Source of the DNA: Melitaea cinxia
Lineage: Eukaryota > Arthropoda > Insecta > Lepidoptera > Nymphalidae
DNA: 64,000 nucleotides
Direction of reading: 5' to 3'
NCBI RefSeq assembly: GCF_905220565.1
Contig: NC_059422.1
Location: forward strand, 5,789,272-5,853,271
Shown: positions 43,801 through 53,240 of the stretch, in pieces
How positions within the stretch are numbered: the stretch's first letter is position 1
Layout: every line of letters starts with the position of its first letter
Made by a program: the position numbers and the translations under genes
The notes under the pieces: model-generated
The model's database searches: none
The model's input: only the letters and a program-made list of their open reading frames with translations
Told to the model about the DNA's origin: nothing

Positions 43801-46750
43801 CAAACCATAAATTTTGTGACGCTTGTGTCTATGAAATTAGAACGTTCAGTTTCTTCGGGATGTGCAAACAAAGCTTTACTACGACAGATGCGCGCGCGCA
43901 GCTTGTCGAACAAGCGCGTTGCAGATGACGTTCGTCCCCCTACTGCATCAAATCATTTATTTATTTATTATCAACAAAATGTAATATTAAATAATACATT
44001 AATATATAGTAGTATAGTATAATAGGTAGTATAACCGAAAATCACATTGACAGTAAAATGTATACAATATTCGCTATCGCTGACTTAGGTACACAATTAA
44101 AATACATTTTGTTAACGCTGGTATACTTATTTAATAATTATGTAAGTGTGTGCTCTGATGTTAAATTAAACATTTTTATACCACTTCAGAAAAAGTGGGT
44201 ATTTTATATTGCTTACCGATTTATTAATATAGGTACTTGATTACAAAGCTAAGTATTCGAATTATATTAAACAAAAGGAAATGGCTTAGTTAAAAGGCTT
44301 TAGTTATTGTGTATCAATTACATAAGATATGTAAATTAAAAATATACACTTACATTTTAAACCCTTATTTTCTTTGGTCGGCGATGACCTCTCCAAACAC
44401 ACAGCACGAGGTACGGTGTTCGACTTTGACTGATCGATATGAAAAAAAATGCATACATATAAATTTTAAAAATAACAAATTTATTGCAACATTTAGACAT
44501 TTATTGGATGAAAAATATAAGCTACTGTTAACAAAGAAAAACGGAAATGAAATGTGGATAATCTGTAAAATTTTCAGAAATTGATGGCAGTATTTTATAT
44601 CAACTCAAAACAATATACTTGGATATATCATACTTCTGATTTTGTCGAACGAGTCTAGAAGAATCAAATTAATGTATTTTGTCAGTTCTTGTGACCACTG
44701 TGCTACTACTACTTTCGCTAAAATGTTCTTTGTCGTCTTTTTTTAAGGCAAACGAGCAAACGGTTCTAACTACAAGACCGGCAAATGTATAACCATCAAT
44801 GGATATTTGCAACATCGGAGGAGTTGCGACTACGTTGCCGATTCTTAGATAAAATATGTAAGCTTGTCGCTTGAAAAATTCCAAATTTTAGTACTCTGGG
44901 AAAACACCAGGAGAAAGTTAATTCTACTTATACACAAAAAAATTAACGTGAAGCTCACACACTGGATGCAGACGAAGCATCTAATTTTGTTTGATCTCGT
45001 TGCATACTTTTGATACTTAGTGTTGTCTTTGGAAAATGTTATGCTATAGCGTAATTGATTAATGTATTGATGATTAAATTACTAACATTGAATATACCAG
45101 GCTTGAATTCCCAATCAGCATCTTGTTCATGATGAAGCTGACGATGCATCATCAGTCCACTCTCGAATTGAGACGTGAAATTGCACTGCGAACAACTAAA
45201 AAAACATAATTCTTATGCATATGGTCTCAAATTTTACGTATAACTAGACACCCTACGTGGTTTTGTCTGCATTGATATTTGTTGCAACTGTTTCGCTACA
45301 ATACGTGGTCGTAACAATCTTTGCCCTACTTTTGGATCTAGCTTTCTAACTGTGAAAGGATTATTGAAAGTACCAAAATCTTTTCAGTAGTATCGTAATT
45401 ATCGATTAAAAGAATAAATACTTTTCTTTTTTTTTATTAGAAATAATGAAGAAAGAACCAAATCGTAACGGTAGTGCCATTAGGTCGCCATAATGACACC
45501 TCCATCAGCTGACTAACGAAACATAATTAATAAATTACGATGGCACTGCTGTCACAGCTTGTAACTGCTATTTGCTTGAAATGCGCATTGAACTACTGAA
45601 TTTGAATAGTTATACACCTAACAAAAGTATCGGCTATAAAAAAATCGCTATGACTCATACACACGTGAATTCCGCAAGTTAAGTCGTTAAGAAGTATTTA
45701 TTTATTTATTTATTGATCTACCAACATTTGTTTACATCAATACATACAAAAACAAAAATACATAATATACATAACTTAATCTAGATGTAACAAACACTTA
45801 CAGGCAGATACATCATGCTTAATAGAAATAAAACTTCTAATCACGAGTCGAAGTAAAAACTAAATAAAAACAAAATAAAAAAAAACACAAAAAAGAAAGA
45901 AGTATAAACACATTCTAAGATGATTGGAGTTCGGTATTTAACAGCGATCGAACTTTATCAGTTGAGTCTGCATTAATATCAAACAGGTCACTATGGCCAT
46001 TAACCAGCTTGCAAAGCCTAGGAACAGGGGAGTTTGATCCAAACACTGTTTTACGGGGTGGTGGATAGAGGGGAGCTATTTTGTTACGAGGAGGCCTAAT
46101 TGGTACACGTATATTAAATTTATGTAATAGCTGAGGGCAATCAATTTCATTGGTGAAAATTTTAGAGACAAAAAGTAAGTCTAACCGCTTTCTACGCTCG
46201 TCCAAGGAAATCATTCGGAAGTGTTTTAGCTGCTTATGATAAGAAGGTATTTCCTTTTTTGAAATTCCGTTTGAAAATAATAAATACCCCAGGAATCTTT
46301 TTTGTATTTGCTCTATCTGTAGAGAATGAGTTGCATAGTGAGGCCTCCACACTACCGAACAATATTCCAATACGCTGCGCACAAGGGAGTTGTACAACAG
46401 TATTCGAACCCTGTTATCACGCAACCCTTTCATATTCCTTAATGCAAACCCTAGCATTCTTGAGGCTCGACCCACAATTTGCTCAATGTGAGGTACAAAT
46501 GTCAACCTTTTGTCAAAGACTACACCTAAATCGCGGATTTGCTCTAGTTCCTTGATGTTATTCTGAGCGACATGATACTGGAATGAAATGAAATTTCTCT
46601 TTCGACCATACCTTACAAAAAAACACTTTTTTGGATTGTAATATTTCAAAAAGAAGTATTGTAATATTTCAAAATGAATCTCTAGTAATGGACAAAATAA
46701 TAAGGAGTCTAGCCACTAATCAGTAATTATTTTACTCACCAATATGACAT
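40853..46750 (-). CDS. Uncharacterised protein with two separated C2H2 zinc fingers, eight coding exons
   Basis: Model 46750-46740, 45195-45087, 44429-44354, 43942-43806, 43611-43478, 42741-42250, 41345-41268, 40895-40853: 1,080 nt, 359 residues, all phases consistent. Exon 1 codes only MSY plus two bases. Finger 1 (C5-x2-C8-x12-H21-x3-H25) reads CSQCNFTSQFESGLMMH. Finger 2 (C147-x2-C150-x12-H163-x4-H168) reads CHLCSFDADRITVLDRH and is split by an intron. Between them is a basic, serine-rich linker (TRLFDKLRARICRSKALF). The C-terminal half is acidic and probably helical, with no named domain; the end is SEKMKYSSDNFYF. It is probably nuclear and nucleic-acid binding, by inference from the fingers. 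Short exons are supported mainly by phase and junction sequence. Confidence 0.8.
40951..41245 (-). repeat. tRNA-derived SINE filling the last intron of the zinc-finger gene
   Basis: Reverse-strand copy of the family at 284, from 'cagcctgtaatatcccacg' to the box B complement 'gggatcgaacccgcaacc', with the head cut off after 'gccagcgcaa'. It occupies about 290 of the 372 bp between exons 7 and 8. Three overlapping short plus-strand ORFs here are repeat-derived. Confidence 0.9.
41268..41345 (-). CDS. Zinc-finger protein, exon 7
   Basis: Acceptor 'cttcttttcag', donor cg|gtaaga. It reads (D)QDSPRDWEKAHSEKLERN then RSKCNEN with two spare bases. Confidence 0.82.
42250..42741 (-). CDS. Zinc-finger protein, exon 6 (end of finger 2 and acidic domain)
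   Basis: Acceptor 'aatgttacag'. One base completes Arg and ITVLDRHLLNDHK finishes finger 2. The long open stretch follows (GLAEEYPSQLYGIRQPYY and on). The donor ggaga|gtaagt interrupts the codon before an apparent stop at 42246. Confidence 0.88.
43478..43611 (-). CDS. Zinc-finger protein, exon 5 (start of finger 2)
   Basis: Acceptor 'tctatttttcag', then DMSGQSECTSKAMKELGSS in phase 0, ending FGCHLCSFDAD plus two bases before gtacgt. Confidence 0.85.
43806..43942 (-). CDS. Zinc-finger protein, exon 4 (basic linker)
   Basis: Acceptor 'ttgatgcag', two-base entry (t+ta, Leu), then GGRTSSATRLFDKLRARI and CRSKALFAHPEETERSNF. The donor is atg|gtttgt, phase 0. It is GC-richer than its flanks. Confidence 0.75.
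44354..44429 (-). CDS. Zinc-finger protein, exon 3
   Basis: Acceptor after a T-rich tract ('catatcgatcag'), donor aaaat|gtaagt. It reads SKSNTVPRAVCLERSS then PTKENKGLK, leaving one base. Confidence 0.72.
45087..45195 (-). CDS. Zinc-finger protein, exon 2 (finger 1)
   Basis: Acceptor 'atgttttttttag'. It encodes finger 1 and continues EQDADWEFKPGIFN to donor gttagt. A competing donor, cctg|gtatat, 11 bp earlier would put the next exon out of frame. Confidence 0.78.
45689..46660 (-). mobile_element. 5'-truncated LINE insertion with 10 bp target-site duplication
   Basis: 'aagaagtatt' lies at 45689-45698 and again at 46651-46660, bounding a 952 bp insertion (45699-46650). On the minus strand it ends in a (taaa)n tail at the 45699 side, as LINEs do. 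It sits in intron 1 of the zinc-finger gene, in the same orientation. Confidence 0.9.
45915..46649 (-). pseudogene. LINE reverse transcriptase, C-terminal fragment
   Basis: About 244 codons are open to a stop at 45915. IRDLGVVFDKRLTFVPHI and RSVLEYCSVVWRPHY are typical of the thumb and C-terminal part of jockey/CR1-type reverse transcriptases. The palm with the catalytic aspartates and the endonuclease are absent, so it is a dead 5'-truncated copy despite the intact frame. Confidence 0.88.
46740..46750 (-). CDS. Zinc-finger protein, first coding exon (11 nt)
   Basis: ATG TCA TAT TG followed by gtgagt. The two spare bases form TGT with the next exon, giving MSYCCSQC. The very short coding part makes this the least certain start, although the donor and phase are good. 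The 5' UTR would lie to the right. Confidence 0.6.
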
Positions 46751-46940
46751 TATAAAATAAGACAGTAAATAAAAAAGTTATGCAAAATTACTTAATGTAT
46801 ATTTGACGGATTGTGGACACTCTCGAAAATTTTGACGGAATCTAAAAGAAGATTTGAATATATTGAAACTCTTTGGATGTAGCATAATTGACAATTAATA
46901 TTTATCATTAATAATAAATAAATAAATATATACACAATAC

Positions 46941-47012
46941 ACACACGGTCATCTGTTCCTAAAGTAAGCAACTTAATGCTCGTGTTATAGGTAACAGCCG
47001 ACTGGTATTAAT
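46941..47012 (-). repeat. Partial copy of the second SINE family
   Basis: 'acacggtcatctgttcctaa', 'agtaagcaacttaatg' and 'gttataggtaac' match the tail of the element at 38385. Confidence 0.6.
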
Positions 47013-48254
47013 ATTGGACTGGACATTATCTTTATATAGGATTTGTGAAGAAATGCTCATAGTCTAAAGTAGTTAAACCTACAAATAGTGTAATGATCCG
47101 GGAGACAGATTTTCATGACCAATTTCTTCCCAATCGAAACTTCGTAAAATTTTATGGGGGTTTATATTATGAATATTCGAAACCGTCAGCTGAGACACCG
47201 TGGGTGAGGCTGATAGTGGCAGCCTCCCGTGTATGGAGAATTTTTTTTTTTTTTAATTATTTCGTCCTAATAATGTATTTAAACAATGCATCCAAATCCA
47301 TTTTACGAAGTTTCAATAAGGAGGAAATAATTGATCAAATTTGTACTTGGCTCACGGACCATAAGCAAGTCTATAATTTACACTGAAGAACATTCTACGA
47401 TAAAAAAAAAATCGTTTAAATATGCGGTTCTTTAGTTGTATGCGGCAGTTAGTATTAATATTTATCGGCGTTTATCAGGGCTAAGATAAAAAGTATTGAA
47501 TGGTTATGCAGAAGTACGTTGCAAGAGTAGCTCGAATATTTAGACAAAGTAAAATTTAAAATAGGCTTAGATTTTTTTTTTCACATAGACCTACAGAACC
47601 CCCAATTTGAAAGAACACAGGAGTCGATCACGCTACATAACACTCGTTGTGAAATTAACAATGCTCTTTGTATTTTGGCTCACCTTTTTTTTACACATCC
47701 CTAGTAGGTACCGGCTCCCGACCATAAGTATCCTATGAAAAAAAATCTTATAAACCATGGATAAATGCAGACCAAATTATCATGCCGAGTTATCAGAGGC
47801 TATGAGATCTATGAACATTTGGTTGTTTATGAGATTTGTGAGATTTTTTCTATAGGGTAGATCTATCTGAGGGTTATTTCATTTATTTGTTGATTAAGTC
47901 GGTTACAACACTAAAAGTAGTGTCAGCCAAATACTGTTTAGTTTAGAATTTCGTGCTTAAGATATTGTGATGAAAATGTATGGAATGGCAAATAATAAAT
48001 GATTTTACAATAACATTTTTATTACCAAAGTGACAGGTAACCTTCGATTACAAAAGGACACCTATCCACAAAAAATTAGGGACCCTTAGCGGGTAAAAAA
48101 AAAGACAAAGAATGGGCTGTGCTCGGCACGAAGCTGAAGGGATAAATACCTCGAAAATGGTAATATTGGGTACCCAATGCATTAAAATGGCCAGCTGCTT
48201 GATTCCACCAGGTGTGTCGGTAATTTGTAGAAATTCGCGTAGATTTTTATTGTA

Positions 48255-48975
48255 AACTAGCGACCCGCTCCGGCTTCGCACGGGTATAAAATATAATTAT
48301 AGCCTATGTCATTCAGTGAAAAAGTGATTAAAATCGATCCAGTAGTTTTGATTTATTCATTACTGCCCGTGACCCGCACGCGTTAACTTAGAGTAAAAGC
48401 CGGCCGGAACCGCCGCAAACGCTACGTACCGCGATTTTTAAATCTGTAATATCTTCGAAAATATTCATTTAAATCATTTGCTGTAAAGGGCCATATAGAT
48501 CTATATTAAATAAAAAATATATTTAAGGTATTTAATTGGATAAGGATTAATGCTGTATTGGTTAAAATCGCTTCGAAAATTAGCCATTATTTTTCGTAAA
48601 AAGTAAATGACAAAAAAATGTTATTGTGGGATATCCATAACAGATAGGTATATACCATCGCGGAGTTTTCTGTAGACCTTTTCAATATGTACAATACTTA
48701 GTACATTATTTTGATAAATCTCGTAGGGTTCAGCCTGCGTTTGCAATTTAAGCGAAAAAAAAATAATTATTTACGACATAACATTAGAAAATTCAAAAAT
48801 AACAGTATTTCTCCACCATTTAATGGATGTTATTATACATATAAACCTTCCTCTTGAATCAATCTATCTATTAAAAAGAACCGCATCAAAATCCGTTGCG
48901 TAGTTTTAAAGATTTAAGCGTACATACATGTGCAGGGACAGAGAAAGCGACTTTGTTTTATACTATGTAGTGATG
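48255..48975. repeat. Interspersed repeat, about 720 bp, probably RTE-type LINE 3' derived
   Basis: The left end 'actagcgacccgctccggct' and right-end blocks 'gaaccgcatcaaaatccgtt' and 'gggacagagaaagcgacttt' are sequences I associate with abundant lepidopteran non-LTR 3' ends. No coding part is left. Confidence 0.55.
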
Positions 48976-49189
48976 CGTACCTGCGCATTTATCGAAAACA
49001 TATTAAAAAAGTTCATTAAGTAATATTAAATCGATGACCCAACAGACATTAAGTCTTGAAGAGTCAAACACGTTATGTTCGAAAAATCTATAAAACAATC
49101 AACATTTTCTAAATTTTTCTAAGATTCTGTGCAGTTTTTTTTTTTTCATTTCATTTTTAAATTTGATATATTTCGTAAAAACATAAGGA

Positions 49190-49340
49190 TTGTCTAACGT
49201 TTACGCGAATTTTACTCATTATAATTTATCGCGGTTTATTAAGTTTTCTAGATGCTCGACGTTACGGATACTTTACAGCAACCATGGTCACGGAAGGACT
49301 GTGATGTAGAAAAAGTTGTTTTATCATAAATATTGGCTAA
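49190..49340. repeat. Diverged copy of the element at 975
   Basis: Shares 'gtttacgcga', 'cggtttattaagttt', 'ttacagcaaccatggtcac' with 951-1115, in the same order. Confidence 0.6.
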
Positions 49341-49552
49341 TATTAAAAAAAGAACTAGCCGAATTTGTCCAATAGTTCTCTTATTTATCGGTTAGCATCA
49401 TATTTAGCGATTCTTGATTCTTTATTTATTATAGATATATGTAGGCGATAAAAAACTAATAATTATTATTTGATATCCCGTCAAGACTTTAATTATAAAG
49501 ATCTTGAGGCGCAAAAATATTAAGGTATACAATTTTTTTTTTTTTATATCAC

Positions 49553-49803
49553 CAGGTCGGCAAACAAGCGTACGGCTCACCTGATGGTAAGCGATTACCG
49601 TAGCTTATAGACGCCTACAATACCAAAAGCATCGAAAGCGCGTTGCCGACCCAATCCCCAATCCAGGAGCTCTGGTCACCTTACTCACCAACAGGAACAC
49701 AATACTGCTTGAAAACAGTATTATTTAGATGTGGTCTTCTGTAAGGTCGAGGTACTACCCCAGTCGGGCTGCTCCATATTTTGAGCAGGAAATTGTTGCT
49801 GTG
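49553..49803 (+). repeat. Interspersed repeat family R, copy 4 (best preserved)
   Basis: From 'aggtcggcaaacaagcgtac' through 'gatggtaagcgattaccgta' and 'gtaaggtcgaggtactaccc' to 'gctccatattttgagcagg'. It serves as the reference copy for the interrupted one at 58537. Confidence 0.8.
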
Positions 49804-50250
49804 CCCTACCTCAGTTGTGTTTTCCTTTTACCCAAAACTGACATAAAATGCGCGCGGGGTTTTTATGGACCATTATAAATGTAAATAAAAATGCTAATAA
49901 TTATGAATAATATTATAATGCTACTAATATCGATCTATAAAAAATAAATAAAACACAAATATTAATTTACTTTTATAAATTTTTTTCACTATGGATAACT
50001 TCTAATCCAATTGAATCCAAAAAATGCTCAAATACAACGTCGATATAAGGACGGACGCCCAGACCACGTAAAACATTGTATACATAGATATAGTAAAAAA
50101 ACGTAGATAATGCGCGGCCTTTGTTGTTAGTGAAGCCACAAAACTCGGCTCCTTCAAGTAAATACACGCGCTCACGCACACATATGCATCAAACTACGCT
50201 CATTTTCGTTAGTATGTCACGAGGCTTCATACAGTAATTTTGCTTATAAA

Positions 50251-50887
50251 ATGCCGTCTTGTGTGATTAAATGGTGCAAAAACAATACCAAAGTAAACAA
50301 AAAATCTGAAGGAATATCGTTTCACACGTAAGTACATATAAAACTTTAAATTTATTGTTATTCCAAAATAATATTGAGGTTATTCGGAACTTATAATTTC
50401 AATGTCACGAAATGACGTACCACGGGAGTGTTGCCAGTAGTTCTTTTTTTCAATACCCCAAAATGTGGGTAAGTAATTTGTACGCAATCAGAAAAATAAT
50501 TAAGTAAAAAGTAGACATAGTTGCTGTTTTTTTTTCTCGTGTTATTTTATGTTACATAAATTGAAAATAAAAAAATCAAAATATATTTATGAATTATTAA
50601 CTCGTTTGTTTTATGTTTTAACTTTTTACAATTTTTGAGTAGGTAAACTAGGTACCCATATTTTACTATCAAATTTCATGGTTTTAGGTTTCCAACGAAT
50701 ATTTTAATAAGAGGTGAATGGGTAGCGGCTGTAAGACTGAGAAAATGACCACGATTATGCTGGCCATGCGCATAAAGTCAATTTAATACGATTAGTGATT
50801 GAAAAATATTTGAACATAAGACTACATCATATTAGTGAAATGCAAACAATGACGATGACTCTGAGTTCTAAGCGACAAAAATTTTAA
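50251..50887 (+). pseudogene. THAP zinc-finger gene fragment, probably degenerate
   Basis: 50251-50327 reads MPSCVIKWCKNNTKVNKKSE then GISFHT before gtaagt. The exon at 50688 continues in phase with FPTNILIRGEWVAAVRLRK. This is the start of a THAP domain (C-x4-C, FHxFP, W..AVR). The C-x2-H half needed to bind zinc is not found. The frame stops at TGA 50746-50748; a one-base frame change at 50744 opens NDHDYAGHAHKVNLIRLV, EKYLNIRLHHISEMQ and on to about 50887, which resembles C-terminal tails of THAP or P-type transposase relatives. It is either a P-element-like remnant with its middle deleted, or the first exons of a gene whose donor is gct|gtaaga at 50730. Confidence 0.6.
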
Positions 50888-51500
50888 AAACTTATACAAC
50901 ATAAAGGATTCTAGGTTTAAGAAAAATAGTTAAAAAAACCCGACTGCAAACTGAAAAGAGATAAACAGAGGGGATAGGAAGTGTCCATTCATACGATTAT
51001 CTTACGAATATATTTTTTTATTATTCTACCGATTTTTTGTTTTATTTTTAGTAAATTTATTTAAAACTATAAACAGGTTTTTATTTTCACATACCCATTT
51101 TACCTATATTAAATTAATTGTTTAATAAAAATTTTAGGGACTTTTTTTAAAAGGTGTCAACACTTCACTCACTCACACATCTTTAAAAAAGTGGCTTCAG
51201 TTTTCTGTTCTAGGTGCGCTATCTACCTTTTTTACTTGATCTATGATTGTATAGCACAACTCTCAGCTGCTATGATTATTGCGTCCTATTCTATTATCCT
51301 ATAGCCTGTCGTAAGTTTCAACTAATTTTATATTTTATTGTTGAACTTCTAATTATCTTCCCGTCCTCAATAATTAAATTTGTAACGAAGCTCTTCACCT
51401 GTCATCCTCTCACCTCGCAGCACCATCTCCTTATACTTGGTTCAATTTTAGCTAACAGACAAAACATTCAAGTCTCTAAAGACGAATATTATAAGCGAAA

Positions 51501-51663
51501 TCTATACTAATATATTTTTAAGTTGAGTTTGTTTGTTGGCTTGCTTGAACGCGCTAATCTCAGGAACTACTGCTCCGATTTGAAAAATTCTTTCAGTGTT
51601 AGAGGAAGGCTATAGGCTATTTTTTTCACATTAACGCGTGTAAAACTGCTGGGCACAGCTAGG
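51501..51663 (+). mobile_element. Small Helitron-like element
   Basis: Begins 'tctatactaatatatttt', contains 'ctgctccgatttgaaaaatt' and 'gaggaaggctataggctat', and ends 'aacgcgtgtaaaactgctgg' then gcacagctag. A TC start and a CTAG end preceded by a GC hairpin fit lepidopteran non-autonomous Helitrons. Confidence 0.6.
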
Positions 51664-52352
51664 GAAATATAATTTTTATGAGGTCAGAGACTAATTACGA
51701 AGTATAGAAAACCGTTTCAAATGTAAAGATGAAATTAGGCTGACCCTACATTTCAAACCATATGAGACCTTTAGAATTACACAAATATTATGATTAATCA
51801 ATTAATTAACTTAAAGTCAAGTTTTGTGTTTTGGGAAAAGCCACTGCGTAGAATTTAATACATTGTTTTCATCCATAAAAATAATATGAACATGTTTTAA
51901 AGCCATTATTTTTTTATACACCATTAATCGAAATAAATCACAGACAGTTTCGGACAGCAGAAAACTAACGATTAAGTTATACTCATATGTAGATAGATGT
52001 TTGTATATGTTATTGTTTTGGTACAAACATTAGAGAGATTTTAACAAAAAAAATTACAGTTTAGTATGAGTTTAAGGATATCTTTGAGCATTTTATAAAG
52101 GCAATTCGTCTAAGTGTGTGTATCTTAAATTATTGTGGTAGTAAATTAAATACAAACATAAAATATTGAGGGTATTTTAAGAGGAATAGTGAGTGCGCAA
52201 CCTTAAAAACTTATAAATTTTATTTTATAAATTGTATTATTATATATTTTACATATTGACACGATTTTACCCACAACAATCAAGGTAAATTATATCATCA
52301 GATCAGGCTTTGGCCATGTTTAAGGAATATACACTAGGTTAATAATACAAAT

Positions 52353-52480
52353 ATACTTTATTGTACAACCAGAAACAATACATGTAACATAAAATATGCA
52401 AGACAAAAAAATGTGTACAAAAGGCGGTCTTATCGCTAAAGAGCGATCTCTTCCAGACAACCTTTAGAAAAAGTATATGA
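52353..52480 (-). repeat. LINE 3'-end fragment
   Basis: 'ggcggtcttatcgctaaaga' then gcgatctcttccagacaacc, with 'tactttattgtac' at the left. A diverged copy lies at 62790-62905 ('gggcggacttatggctattt', 'ttgcagacaaccc'). Confidence 0.6.
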
Positions 52481-52879
52481 ATAAGAATAAAGCTTAATAG
52501 AGGTGTACTTTAAAATAATAACTTATTTTTGTCCCTTCTCCTAAAGACTCAACTAAAACAAATATGATTTTGCAATCATTACGTTCTATGTGTGTTATCA
52601 TTAAATGCATCCAAACAGTAAACGTGTGAAACAGAATAAAATTTTCACACAAACGCATTCAATTAAGTATTTTTCATCGTTAAGCAGGATAAGTAAACCT
52701 TTGTGCGATTTATCATGATCGGTTTGCCCTAAAAAGTTAATAAGACAGTTATTCATAGATAAACTATACCTTATACCTTTGTCATAAGGCGTTTTAGTAA
52801 TAAAAGCGAGTTAGGCTTAAGTTTGTCGTAGCACAAAGCCTCTTTTGAGCTTGGCGACGTTCTCACTTATTTAGTAACA

Positions 52880-53240
52880 AAAATCAGCTAGGCACCAGTT
52901 GAGAGTAGACCGCCGACGCGTGCGCACGTACCTTGAACGTTATTTTATTATTATTAACTTAAAAAGTGTTATAAAATACATAAATAACGCAGCTAAAGTT
53001 TAGTGACATCGTGATATTGTCTGAAACGTTACAAGTGAGTCGATTGTTAGTAATATAATAATAAAAGAAACCGGTTAAAAAGGAAGTAGGCACGACAGTT
53101 ATATAAAATAGTAATGGTGGTTTTCTTTCGCAGGTAAAATCGACTTTGTTTGTGTTAAACGGAGTTTTGTATTTTTTTTTTAATAAAGTGTTTTATAGTC
53201 GTCAGTTGAGTGAAATCGAGTTCATTTTGTCAGGTGAGTG
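52880..53240 (+). promoter_or_regulatory. Possible promoter and non-coding first exon of a gene to the right
   Basis: A relatively GC-rich start ('agtagaccgccgacgcgtgc') is followed by two consensus donors on the plus strand, acaa|gtgagt (53035) and cag|gtgagt (53234), with no open frame of interest. This is what a 5' UTR exon before a very long first intron looks like. No coding exon was found in the remaining 10.7 kb, so the gene would continue off the window. Weak evidence. Confidence 0.28.

Larger units (their letters stand above)
47013..50250. other. Intergenic sequence with repeats
   Basis: Holds a repeat fragment at 47755-47880 (shared with 55845-55990), the long repeat at 48255-48975, a MITE relative at 49190-49340 and repeat R at 49553-49803. 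A 97-codon plus ORF (47093-47386) includes SKSILRSFNKEEIIDQIC but no recognised family and no splice context. Confidence 0.5.
50888..52880. other. Intergenic sequence with repeats
   Basis: Contains a Helitron-like element (51501-51663) and a LINE 3' end (52353-52480). An 87-codon plus ORF at 51247-51510 has no recognised family and runs into the Helitron-like element. Confidence 0.5.

Noticed and set aside
44669..44884. 71-codon minus ORF between exons 2 and 3 of the zinc-finger gene
   Set aside because: A good acceptor lies upstream at 'gtgttttcccag', but every phase that could join exon 2 reaches a stop early, so it cannot be an internal exon of this gene.
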